A stretch of 35,410 bases of DNA. Origin: Ichthyophonus hoferi (lineage: Eukaryota > Opisthokonta > Ichthyosporea > Ichthyophonida > Ichthyophonidae). The notes under the pieces were generated by a model. That model worked only from the letters and a program-made list of their open reading frames with translations, ran no database searches and had not been told where the DNA came from. Numbering within the stretch: position 1 is the first letter of the stretch; each line of letters opens with the position of its first letter. Where the stretch lies: assembly GCA_002751075.1 (NCBI GenBank), contig NAOQ01000426.1, positions 11,463 through 46,872 on the forward strand. Reading direction: 5' to 3'. The translations under genes were made by a program, and so were the position numbers. Below, piece by piece: positions 20,035-31,740 of the stretch.

Positions 20035-23000
20035 CTAATACGGTGAGTTGACAATGTCATTGCGATTATACCCCATCCTACGGGGGGTAGCAAACTGTTT
20101 CTTAGTTGCCATGGTGATGTCATTATCAAGGGCCACTACTACCTTGTTGTCATGGTTGAACACGAATTGATCAGCTACTACATTAGAGGAGTACTGCGAT
20201 AGGAGAGAGAGTGGAGGTTAGATGGCATATGATTGGTCCAACTCGAGTCTATGAGACAAACCATAAAAAAAAAAGAATAAAAGTCAAATATATATGCACA
20301 TATTATTGCTGTTGGATGTAACTATAGTTACAGAACAAAACAAGTGAAAAGTTAGGAAGACGGGAGATAAACCATAAAAGGCAATAATAAAAATTAATTT
20401 TATACATACCCTCTTAATGGTGTAATCTTGGGTATATCGTCGTTTCACTCGATCAAAAGGCCATTGTAGAACATACGGTCCCATACTATAGGAGAGAGTG
20501 AGTGAGAGCGAGAGGGCGAGGTATAGGTATAGGTAGGTGGATGACAGAGAACCAATAAGCAAACTAGTAAGTATATATCTACACATACCATTGGAACAGA
20601 TAAATATGTAACAACAACTATCCAATACAATCCAATTAACAAATGTATATATAGCTATATACAAACATACATAGAAAACATAACACATTATACACCATAC
20701 ACTATATACTATACATTATACACTATACACTAGATGCTCTATATTCTACATTATCTATGCCATTTATCTGCCAACTTACCCTGATATTATGTAATGCTCT
20801 CCCATATCTCCAGTATTGAACTTGGCAGGGGTGAATTCAACCTATAGTAGGGTATATGGTAGGATATATAGCAGTATAAGTGGTAGTGTATGTATGTATA
20901 TATATATGTATAAGCATGCACAGAATACCCATATTCACCATAATCAGTTATATCTCTACAACCAAAGAGAAAGAAAAGAGAAGAGTGGGGAGGAAAGAGT
21001 AAATGTGACAGGATACACCTGAGTTTGAGCAAATAGAAAGGAAAAGATATGAATAATATAAATAGAGATTAATCAAGGAGGCTAAGAAATAAAAGAAAAT
21101 TAAAAAAACACACATATGGTAGCAAAAAGAATAAATAAAATAAAGAAAACAAGGAAATGAATTTTAATGTGTTTTGAAAAATCTAAAGTACGCATTAAAA
21201 TAGATTAAACTATTGCAATAAATATAAGCTATATAAGAAAAAGATAATCGAAATAAAAGATGAAAATATAAAATATTAATAAATATATTATATTATATAT
21301 AACACTAACCTTACAGCCCATGACAGCAACATGTTCAGGCTTAACCTTCAAAATAATAGGGATAGGCTGTTGGAATATATAATTTATGTTAGGATTATAA
21401 TTGGCTTAATGCTTATAATAGTATCAACAATTTGTGACCAACCGTCTAGATATATATATAGCCGTATATAGAAATACTAAACCTAAACTACTTTCCATTA
21501 ATGGGTATAATCTTTAATCCAATATAAATCCTTGTCAACTGAACTTGGGCCAATCGTAGCAGTGTAGCTAGTAATTATATTTTAGATATCCAATCATTGG
21601 TTCTTTACCCCACATTAAAAATGAAAAGAAAATTGTAAACTAATCAAATCCTATCAATTTATTTTTAAATTTTTATTTCAAGAAACCAAAACCAAAATGG
21701 CAATCAATGTATTAATGCAATATTAAATTAATTAACCAATCATAACACTAATCTCAAATACATGCCTTTTGTCGACTAATAGATTTAGTAAATCCAGTGT
21801 ACTTCTGATCAGTTGATTCTGTACCAATCACAATGATATATGTCTTGCAAGTAGCCAATACCCACTTGCCATCCGCACTCACATCAATGCCTATGATTGG
21901 ATCTGAGGTGATTGTATAATTAGTTATGATTTAACATAAGTGGCTTCATAGGCCAAATAAAAAAAAATGATAGAAGGAGAAAGACACCGCATGGTATATT
22001 ATAAGTTGAGAGAATGATTGGTGTACTAAACAGAATAAAATTTATAAATGGAAAGCGGAGTTCTGTAGTTAATTAAGACTATCTATATTAGGAAGGGATA
22101 AACATAGAATTGTACGTGTATATCATCATATATAGTATATATAAAATAATAGTTAAACTTTCACCTTTGCCTTTAAAAGAATAATTAGTTTATATGATTA
22201 TATGATTGAATGATTTGGAACGCAACCATAATATATGAATGTATGTATGTATTATGTCTTATGTATTGTGTATGTGTGAGGTATTATGTATTATGTATTA
22301 TGCATTATGTATTATGTATTATATATTATGTATATATAGCACCATACACCTACCTCCCAACCCAGGCAGCAAGGTCTTTGCCTTCATCTCTAACTTATTA
22401 AACATTCTAATATCACCCAACTGACTGCCTACCACCAGATACCCTGTGTAATTGTGTTATTTAGTAGTGTTAATTACAAATTAATCAGTGCTAATTACTA
22501 TGGTCCACTTAGTCATAATAGTCAGGAAAGGAGGGTTAATGGTAATAGTTGCTTTACTTAGTTAAACCAATCAAAACCGCCCAAATCAGTTAAGGTCTAT
22601 GAATTAATTAATTAATTGACTAATTGGTAATTATTAATAATTAGAAGGTCATTATAGTAGGCCTTTAAGAATAATCCATTCATCCATGAAGAATTTTAGA
22701 TTAACCATTTTTAAAAAATAATATCTAATCAAAATATTACATTAATTCCCAAATATGGCCATAGACTCATATAATGACAATATATTCAAGCTACTACCAA
22801 CATATACACTGATATAAGACTAAAATAGATTTTTAATGTCAAGTTTTTATTGACTTAGAAAGCATGGTAGGTGATTAAAGTCAACAAATTTCTAAATAAA
22901 GGAGAAAATGGAGCTAGAAGGATAATGCACACAGGAAGTTTAAATAAAAATTATGATACAAGGACAACCATTAATGCAATGACAAATATCTTTAATTTTA

Positions 23001-25746
23001 AATTTTAAAAACATGAATAATTAATAGAATTGATAGGATGAATTAAAAAAAATGAAACGGTTGTGTTGTGGACTATAAAAAAACCTAGATAGGCAGAAGA
23101 AGGATAGACATATACCTACATCCATGTAACTATAAAAACTATGTATATATGCATACCTATAAACCTATATACCTATATATACATACCATTATCTGTGGTT
23201 GCTATACACTGCAGTTCAGGCTTGGATCCAGTATAGGCATAACTATTAAAAAAGATAGAGGGTTGGTGTGTTATAATTATATAAACGAATGCGATTGGAT
23301 AAGGTAAAGGGAAGAAGAGGGAATATGATAGGTTAGGTTAGGTTATATAAGTGGGTGTAAATAAATATTAGATATTTTTTTTACATAAACGCCAATAATG
23401 GTAATTATAATATAAGGAATCTGTTGAATTATTCCCATGGGATCTATTCGTTGCAGAATTAAAATTTAATTAATACTTCATTTGGTATGGCATATTCATT
23501 AATTATATAATCTATGTATTAATCTATCTTTAATCTATTTATCTATTGGTCTATCTTTAATCTATCTACTTATTAATCTATTGTTCATTATCTATAAAGC
23601 CATTTTATATAACCAATTACCTTTGTGATTCGACAACCTTATCTCCTTTCAGCCGTCCATCCATTAACATAATGCGATTGCGATTGGCTCCCACCATAAG
23701 ATCGGTATTAGTAGCCTGATAGATAAATTCGATCATTATGTCAGACCAATAGGTATATCATAACATAATAATATAACGAGGTATAATTAAGCATATAAAT
23801 CTATATCATCCTATATATATTATATTTCCTCGCCCTATTCCCCTTCTACTTTAAAACATTTTAAACAGCATATTTCACATTTTTAAATAACCCTATCTAC
23901 ACCCTTGCATAAAATGTAATAGTAAAGGGGCATTATATTTATTATACTAAAATCACATACACATGACTCCCTAAGTAGTCGGTGTTTATCCACTAATTAA
24001 TCGCGATCAAAACATAAAGGGAAAGAATCTATTGCTTAAACGTCCATCAGTAAAATCGAGATATTAATTAATACTTATGATATATTTAATGAGCATGTAG
24101 AGACTGTGGTAAGGAAAGTGGAAAAAGGATGGAAATTTAAAAAATAAAGAATAAAATAAAATATAACAATAAAATTAAAATATAATATTAAATTTAAAAA
24201 GTGAAATAAGAGTAATAAGTAATTAGTAAATAGTGTTCAATCAAAATGAACTAAACATATGAAGGCAAGACAATAATAATAAACAAAAATTATATAAAAA
24301 ATAAAAAATAAAAAGTAGCTAAAAATAAAATGTAATATTAAATCTAAAAACTAATGGGGGGTGATGAGTGATTAATTAATACTACCCAATCATAGCCATT
24401 TCTTACCTGTGCATACTTTTCACGGGGACAAATATCTGACACACCAATCAGTTCGTGAGTTTTCTGCGGCCCAAAATACACTGGTGAGTTGAATATCTAA
24501 TAATATATCTAAGAATATCTAAGAATGGTTCCCAAGCATAGTAATGAAAGAGAATTATGAACATATAGTATATAGGAATAGTAAGGAAAAAACAGTAATA
24601 AATAATAGTGTTAAAATACAAAACTAAATTAAAATTAAAAAACAAGTTTTTAAAAAAAATTGCCAGTAAAGTTATTATGCAGTATTATATTATAGTAATT
24701 ATCGATAGAATGATTTTAAAAAAGTTAAGTTTTCAGACTATCTATTTATAGGGTAATGTTAAATGATATGCCATCGAATTGGCAGTTGTCATAGGATTCC
24801 TTCCCTCTTTAAAATATAATCTTCCATAGAAAAGAGCAATTAAAACGGGCTTAAAAATTACATTCACCTATCAGTATATGAATATATCTAGTTAATTAAA
24901 TGTAAGGCATTATATTAGCTTAATCTATCCAATGAAATAGGGAGGAGGGGAACTAGAACTAGAGACATATAAATAACCCCTACCCATTCGTCAACTATCT
25001 GGGCCCTCTCCAGGTCCATGACAAATATCTTCTTGTTCTCATTGGGCTTCATCATCATCATCTTACTATCCTCCTTATGAAGCATCAGCTATATATAGAG
25101 GGGTACAATGATTGGTTGGTGATCATGCCATACAGGGTCACCCTTACATGCATAGGCATGAGATAGCACATAGATGATTGGATTAGAATAACCAAACCAT
25201 TTAATATAAGCCTGGGCATTATAATTAAATAAAAAATAAACACATATAATTAATTAGACAATGTAATCAACCAATACAATACAACTATCGCGTTAGTCAG
25301 CGCTAACCAATAAAAATATCCTATCCTATCTCCTTCTATCATACCCATCTTTATCTCTTAATTATAAGTCAGTAAAATCAAAAAGATAATTTATAATATC
25401 CAATCATATATAACGGCATGCCTAACCAATGAAAGTCACAGAGCACCCTCTGAAATCTGTTGTTAAATAGATATAAGTTCACCAATTAAACCACATTATT
25501 AAATTCAACTCATCCCTAATTGGACACTAAAAACAGTCTTATGTAAATCAATGATGTAATGGCTATCAACCAATCCAAAACATGCACTAAACACACTCGC
25601 ATACCTGACTGGGTACCAGTTTATCACCATTCAAGTCAGTCAAGCCTTTAATGTTAGTAACAAACTCCATCTTATTTTCCTGCGCATTGTTCCTGAACAC
25701 GCCTATGTTGTCGCCACGTGATACAAAGGATCGATTGTGCATGACC
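20035..25746 (-). other. VID27 C-terminal propeller-like domain (exons 13-23)
   Basis: Residues about 397-741 form the WD40-like domain that defines the family. In order: [192 protein letters not shown], and the end segment [19 protein letters not shown]. No family block is missing. The four consecutive Met in exon 14 fall where relatives have several hydrophobic residues. Eleven exons for 345 residues make this the most fragmented part. Confidence 0.8.
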
Positions 25747-28700
25747 CTGCACCAATAGAAAAGAGTGTAGGGTGTAATATATGGGTTAGGGTGTTAAAGC
25801 GTTATGGGGTTTTTGATTATATATGGTTAATTAGGTTAATTAGGTAAATTAGGCTAATTAGCAGAGTGGGTAAGAAGGTGACAGTATACAGTATATAGGA
25901 TAGGATAAGATAAGATAGGATAGAGTAGATTATAATGTAATACAATACCTGACCCAACCGCTCCTACATACCCCATACACAGGTTGCCATTCTTTCCCTT
26001 CACATTTATATTCATATCTCTCATAGCGTTGTCAAGGTAAGTGCCCTCATCCTCATCTTCTGATTGGTCATCCTCAGAGGTACTTTCAACCCTCTCTGGC
26101 ATAGGTGATAGAAGGTGAGCAAGGGTCAAGGGTTGGCATACGTCCATATATGGCTACATGGTTACGTATATATGTATTGGAACCATAATGAAAGTGAAAA
26201 GTGAAAACCAATTAAAAACTATAGAATCTAAGCTATCTGATTGGAGCAAGCACTATGCTATCAGTAACGTCACATACTCTCCTCCTCACTGTCCTCGTCC
26301 ATCTCTTGTACGTCATAGCACATACGACGTACATAGTTGAGTCCATCTTCATCCTATGTAAGGAAGTACGCAGGTGTGTGTAGGTGTAGGTGTAAGTAAA
26401 GAGATGAGGATAGGGAGAGGGAGAGGGAGAGGGAGAGGGAGAGGGAGAGGGAGAGGGAGAGAGAGAGGAAAAGGTATAGAGAAAAGTATATGTATATGTG
26501 TACGTATGTGTATGTTTATGTACTACTGCCTATATATGGGCATATATCAATCTCTATATATGGGTATATCGAGTAAGGAATACTATTCCTTTCTCTCATG
26601 CTATTGGTGGACATAACCACATTATGTACACGCTTGTAGGTGTAGGGCATACAGGACGAGCCAATGCAAGAATTTATATTAAAATAGGACCAATAGGACA
26701 CGGATATTAAAATATAAAGCAAGAATAAATATAAAAATATGATAAACCAATGAAAATGAAAAAAGAAAAAGTTAAAACAATAACATTGAAGGAATCAAAG
26801 GTGATACCATATATAACAGTTCATTGGGTAATATAGGCCAATTAGCTTGTACATATATATAAATATCTGTACCAATATCTATTTAGCGTAAAATATATTA
26901 CATCAATAAAAAACAGGTATATGAGTACGTGTACCTTTAGGTTCTTACTCATTGGTTCCTGGTGGGTCCTCTCATAGCAGGTCTCAGTAATACACGTCAC
27001 AAATGCGTCATAGCTCTCGCGCTCATTCAGCTTCACACTCCAGGTATAAGGCATTCCCTCTGTGCACGTGGGGTGGGTATGATTGGATTAGACAGGTGCA
27101 CATAGTACTTGGCCCAAAATTCAATAGCGAATCAGTTATGTATAATAGACGAGGGGTAAAGATAAGGAGGCAGTTTGATAGAAGGAAAGAGAAAGCGCGG
27201 GCGGTTAGTAACAGGAAGGTACAACGGGGGGATGATAGGCCACCAATAGACGAGATAGGAAACGATAGTGGAGTTTAATAGTAATAATAATAATAAATAA
27301 TAATAATAAAAATAAAAATAAACCTACCTTCATATCTGACCCAGATCACCGAGAGATGTTCCTATAATAGATATGATTAGTTCAAATCCTTGTAAATCAC
27401 GCTAACACAGTATATCTCATGATTGTATTGATGGATTAACTTTTACATAGTGGTATCATGGATTAAATGATAAAAATGGTAGTCTTATATTACACCACTA
27501 ATGACATGATTCAAACCCACAGAGTTGTCAATGATAATTATAAACCAATATACATGTACATCTTAATAATGTTATGTATATATATATATATAGGCATAGG
27601 AATGGTTTTAATACAATCTTTTAATATCCTATCGTAAACTAAATAAGAACCAGTAAACTGTAGTTGTTAATTAAAAAATATTGAAGTGGTTTGAATGAAG
27701 TGTCCAGTTGACTTCAACAACCAGTGTGTAAATAGCATAATTTCAATATTAAAAATAAAAACTTGATAACGGGATGCTCGCATATACATATACATAGGAA
27801 ATGTAGTTCAGCAATAACGATCCTAATAAAATCACATGCTAAGTTCATCATATAACTAGGGCTAGAACTATATTGCTGTTTGTTATTATGGGAAATTAGA
27901 TCGTGAGGGTGGGTAGTTTAATAATAAATTAAAAGCCATTAAAACAAAGAAAGAGTCAATAATATAGTTGGGTTCAACGTAATTAGTAATTAATTTAAAA
28001 CTCTGGGATACATATAACTTTCCATTTCATTTTGGTCTATAAAAGGTTATTTTTTCAAATGCTCGATAGGGGGAAGTATGTAGAGATGGTAAAGTGCGTG
28101 AGGTTCTAGCTCTGATCATGACGTATGATCATGTGACTTGGGCCATAGATATTATAGGATGTTATAATAGTGAAGGTAAAAAGATATAGCCAATAAAAGA
28201 AGAGAAAGTGTGACCACATAAATTAAATATTTACATACCGGTTGCCAAAATAAGTTCATATCAGAGCTACATGATTGGTCCAATAGAACTTGACCATCGG
28301 GTGCCACCATATATAAAACAGCTGCATGCAAAGAAGGGGGTTGATTGGTGGATGAGATAAACGGGATGATTATAAATCAATAGAAGAGACAGAAATATTT
28401 AAAAACAACACACTACATACTTATATATAAATATGTATATATGTATATGTGTGTATATGTGTATGTCTAGTATACACATATATAGTCACAGTAAAACACA
28501 CGTACATCCATATATACACCTATAGCTACCTGTATAGTGCCCTACGTCATTCACCTTCAAATCGCAGTTGTCAGCCTGGAGTATAAATCTACGACTATTA
28601 CAATCATAGGAATACAAACTGGCTTTACAGCTATACCTTGGCTGTATAGATAGAGAGAGGGAGAGGGAAAGGAAGAGGTATATGGTTAGTGTTGGTGTTG

Positions 28701-31223
28701 TTATTAACACTATTATTATTATATACATATATACACATATACATACATATATACATACATACATACAGACATACATATACTTACAGTTCCCTCCATGGTC
28801 ACAGCAACACGTCCAGGGGGTGTAGCAGGCTTAGCAGGCTTGGCAGGCGTGGACGATACGGGTCGATTCGATACGGGTCGATTCGATTCGGGCTGGGTGA
28901 CAACCTGTGGTTGCTTCTACATAAATTATAATGGATTAATACTCTTGTATTAGCGTGATAAAGTTAGCTATATTGCTAGGATAAGAACTGAATATGAATT
29001 GGATGGATAGGATTGGTGGGGTTCCGATGGTAGATTTGAATCACTCATCCAATTGGATTTTAAAAAAAATATGTATGAGAGAGAAATATAGATTTCATTG
29101 ATCATATAAAAAACATTTACATGTTTATATGTGTGCATAGTAATAATACAACGTATAAAACATAAAACAATAATATAATGTATGTAATACTATACTCGAT
29201 ATACTATACCATATATACTATACCTTATATACTATACCCTATATACTATATCCTATATATTATATCCTATATAATATATCATATATACTATACCTTATAT
29301 ACTATATCCTATATACTATATCCTATATAATATACCTTATATACTATACCTTATATACTCTATCTGTTATGTTATATCTTATATATCCCTATAGAGATGC
29401 ATCACTTTACCTGGGGGGCTTTAGGGACCTCATTCGTCTTTTTAATGCTATCATCTTTCTTATTGGGCTGTGAGAGTCGATCTTCTATCTCCTGTCTGTG
29501 CAAATGTAGCATAGGGGAGTGTATAAGGATGTAATTGGGTTATACTGTACAAAGGATGTAGCTGATTGGATATTATTACGGTGTCCAATAAACATTTATG
29601 ATATACTTAGTATTATATTACATTATAGTAGATGAGATTATACTCTATTATATCATATGATATTATAATATACTATATTATATTATATTGCATTATATTA
29701 TACTATTTTATATTGTACTGTAAGACCTTAGATTATGCTTTACTATATCATAATGTAGTATATTACAATACACTATACTATAACACATCCTATCCTATCC
29801 TATCCTATGAAGCCTCCACAACCACCCCTTACTGTATGGCAACCAGATCATTGTTTGAAGCCTGATTGCAGGAGACCTGATGGACCTTCTCATATATGGC
29901 ATTATAGGCCTGGCGAGCAAAGGTCTGAATGGTGTCATCATGACTACTGATTTTAAAGGCGTACAGGTGCTGAGTTAGGGGGAGAGAGGGAGGGAGGGAG
30001 AGGGAGGAAGAGAGAGATTAGTGGTGGATAAGGTGTGTGTAAACGTATGTATAATGGTATGCTGGTATGATAGTAAGATAATATGCATGCATTTATGTAT
30101 GTATGTATGTATGTATGTATGTATGTATGTATGTATGTATGTATGTATGTATGTATATGCATATGCCTATATAGACCCCCAATAATTACAAACATATCTA
30201 TCTGACCAATCACATAGCAGTAGTCACATGGCCTACCCCTTGACGTGAATGCCATTGGAACCATTGCTTATCCTTATCATTGTAGAGGATAAGGAGGAGA
30301 GAGATATCAATAGGGAAGACATAGCGGGCAGGCTCTGTAGGAGGGGGTATTTATATTTATATTAATATTTACATTTATAGTGTGTATGGTGTATATAGTT
30401 CATATAGTGTATAGTGTATATAGTATATATATATATATAGAGGTTATATAGGTTGGAAATATCATATGTCAACTATGTTAGGCATATAAACATACAATAT
30501 TGATAATATCTATGTTTATTATACAGATCAGATATGTAGATAAGTATGTGTCGAGTCATACTACATTTATACACGTGTATACCTATGGCAACACAACGGA
30601 TGTTCTATCTAACCTTAGTTAACCCTAATTAATATAATGAGTACGTATAACATCGTCTTTAACCTTAATTAACCCTAATTAACCTTAACTAACTTTAATT
30701 AATTTAATTTGTACATATAATCCCAGCTTACCGTCTGGCTGTTTCTCCTCCCCCTCTTCAAATACACGGGAGATCACTAGTTCGTGCTCAAATGGCTCAG
30801 TCTTCGGTACTACTCTCATTTCAGAATTCATAAACCTATGAGAGTATATGATTGGTTGGTATAATTATAGGTGCAATTATAGGTATAGGTATAGGTATAT
30901 GCATAGGTATAGGTATATAGTGTATGAATGTATGTAAACTAACACAGCCACACGAATGCATAAAGGCTTTTAAAAAAAATTGTATAAATTGATCGAGTGA
31001 TCACTACAATAAATTACTTTTTAATAATTAGTGTTAACCAAAGCTTATGTGCTATGATGACTTCCACATTGTTTTCAGTCCGCAATATATATTTTATTTT
31101 TAACGCAGCTTAGTAAAATATTTTCTAGATCGTGGAGGAGTAACTGCCAATAAAATCATGCAAATACATTGAAAACATAATGTCTTTAGCATATATTTAT
31201 GATTAAATCCTTGCATACATGCA

Positions 31224-31254
<31 letters not shown>

Positions 31255-31359
31255 TCATACAATAAACCAATTAACTTACAAGCATTTTTCCGATCCTTTT
31301 GACTGGGCCCACAGTTGTCCCTCCACTGCAGTTCCCTGTGGTTTGCTACCAGAGAAATA
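20035..31359 (-). CDS. VID27: VID27 family protein, 23 traced exons, 5' end incomplete
   Basis: VID27 proteins are cytoplasmic, implicated in yeast in vacuole import/degradation of gluconeogenic enzymes; the exact role is unclear. Exons, 5' to 3': 31359-31280, 30835-30732, 30334-30237, 29969-29833, 29495-29411, 28916-28785, 28641-28530, 28321-28239, 27361-27328, 27059-26935, 26353-26278, 26095-25972, 25746-25605, 25088-24984, 24463-24407, 23715-23621, 23242-23187, 22443-22354, 21902-21766, 21366-21310, 20841-20780, 20485-20410, 20193-20035. They sum to 2,226 nt, 741 codons plus TAG, every junction in phase (yeast Vid27: 782 aa). Donors are GTAAG/GTATG/GTAGG-like, one GC. Family landmarks: [72 protein letters not shown]. 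The initiator exon is missing; the exon-4 donor could also be 29,878/29,877. Confidence 0.9.
22226..22335. repeat. Microsatellite/minisatellite in VID27 intron (TATGTATTA units)
   Basis: Reiterated TATGTATTATG-like units lie directly downstream of the exon ending at 22,354 (minus strand). Frames through it on the plus strand are repeat artefacts. Confidence 0.7.
25972..27361 (-). other. VID27 middle (exons 9-12): end of PH-like region and acidic hinge
   Basis: Residues about 278-330 ([11 protein letters not shown], then [18 protein letters not shown]) finish the second lobe. Residues about 331-385 form the acidic hinge typical of the family, with DEDSEEE and [16 protein letters not shown] runs. 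It is encoded by exons 11 and 12, joined across a 182-bp intron. The acidic stretch separates the N-terminal part from the C-terminal propeller. Exon 9 is only 34 nt (27,328-27,361), the smallest in the gene. Confidence 0.75.
26401..26470. repeat. (GAGAGG)n microsatellite, pyrimidine-rich on the coding strand
   Basis: About eight units of AGAGGG on the plus strand read as CCCTCT on the VID27 coding strand. They lie about 50 nt before the acceptor of the exon at 26,353. They may contribute to the pyrimidine tract. Confidence 0.8.
29170..29365. repeat. AT-rich minisatellite in VID27 intron (TATACTATACC(T)TATA units)
   Basis: More than ten imperfect units of about 13 bp based on ATATACTATACCTT lie in the 494-bp intron between exons 29,495-29,411 and 28,916-28,785. 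Confidence 0.7.
30090..30157. repeat. (TATG)n microsatellite
   Basis: About 16 tandem GTAT units lie in the intron between exons 30,334-30,237 and 29,969-29,833. The length suggests active slippage. Confidence 0.85.
31214..31256. repeat. (CATA)n microsatellite
   Basis: Around nine CATA units lie a short distance downstream of the first traced exon's donor, within the first traced VID27 intron. Confidence 0.8.
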
Positions 31360-31367
31360 CTGAAGGT

Positions 31368-31640
31368 TATTAGCATAGATTTTATTAGTATAGATTTTAT
31401 TGGTATAGATGTTATAAGTATAGATGTTAATAGTATAGATGTTAACAGTATAGATGTTAATAGTATAGATGTTATAAGTATAGATGTTAATAGTATAGAT
31501 TTATTTGCATAAATGTTATTTTTATAGATGTTGCTTGTATAGAAGCTATCAATGTAGATGTTAATAGTATATAGTTTATTTAAATATATATATGTTATCA
31601 GTATAGAGGTTATCAGTATAGAGGTTATTAGATGGTAACC
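31368..31640. repeat. 15-bp minisatellite directly upstream of the first traced VID27 exon
   Basis: Over a dozen units based on TATAGATGTTAATAG, more degenerate toward the right. It starts within 10 bp of the acceptor at 31,360. Because the unit is 15 bp, frames remain open (SIDVN repeats on plus; a NIYT-type repeat on minus), but neither has a usable start linked to a gene, so I treat it as intronic. Confidence 0.75.
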
Positions 31641-31716
31641 TTACATGTACTTCATATATATATAGTTATCATGTAAATCTATTTATCCTCTGTAACCTAG
31701 TTGGGTGTGTGTGTAC

Positions 31717-31734
31717 GGTTCTGCCCACGTCCAT
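31717..31734 (-). CDS. Possible VID27 initiator exon (MDVGRT)
   Basis: ATG GAC GTG GGC AGA ACC followed by GTACAC gives a phase-0 junction to the first traced exon, as needed, and puts the conserved GQL block at about residue 20, as in yeast Vid27. A competitor is ATG at about 32,118 with donor GTAAGAG (also phase 0, five codons). I cannot decide between them; the true start may be elsewhere. Confidence 0.25.
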
Positions 31735-31740
31735 AAAATA

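Larger units (their letters stand above)
28239..31359 (-). other. VID27 N-terminal half (exons 1-8): PH-like region and linker
   Basis: Residues (first traced codon = 1) 1-60 hold [15 protein letters not shown], matching the family's SGQLY..RSKGS.ECI, then [13 protein letters not shown]. About 61-140 give the [11 protein letters not shown]...WFQW segment, then LYAFKISS and a helix with [11 protein letters not shown], as in the family's 'LYEFV...FE....YERKY' region. About 141-212 is a charged, then Pro/Ala/Lys-rich linker containing a perfect 15-bp tandem duplication (SNRPV twice, exon 6). About 213-277 begins the second lobe: [17 protein letters not shown] and [14 protein letters not shown]. 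The family's N-terminal half is thought to hold PH-like folds; this assignment is knowledge of the family, not visible in sequence. Confidence 0.75.

Noticed and set aside
20284-20688. A 134-residue minus-strand frame resembling a membrane protein
   Set aside because: It runs through VID27 introns and the exon at 20,410-20,485; the real frame there is set by exon junctions and family similarity.
26374-26616. Plus-strand frame with a long Gly-Arg repeat, superficially like an RGG RNA-binding protein
   Set aside because: It is a translation of the (GAGAGG)n microsatellite in a VID27 intron on the opposite strand.
29953-30264. Minus-strand frame with HTYIHTYI repeats
   Set aside because: It is driven by the (TATG)n microsatellite, with the two ends being parts of VID27 introns and an exon in another frame.
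30600-30715. Telomere-like TTAACCCTAA words in a VID27 intron
   Set aside because: The units are irregular (CCTTAATTAACCCTAATTAACC) and few; this is an AT-rich simple repeat and not an interstitial telomere tract.
31315-31512. Plus-strand frame with SIDVN repeats
   Set aside because: It is produced by the 15-bp minisatellite beside a minus-strand exon; there is no domain and composition follows the repeat.
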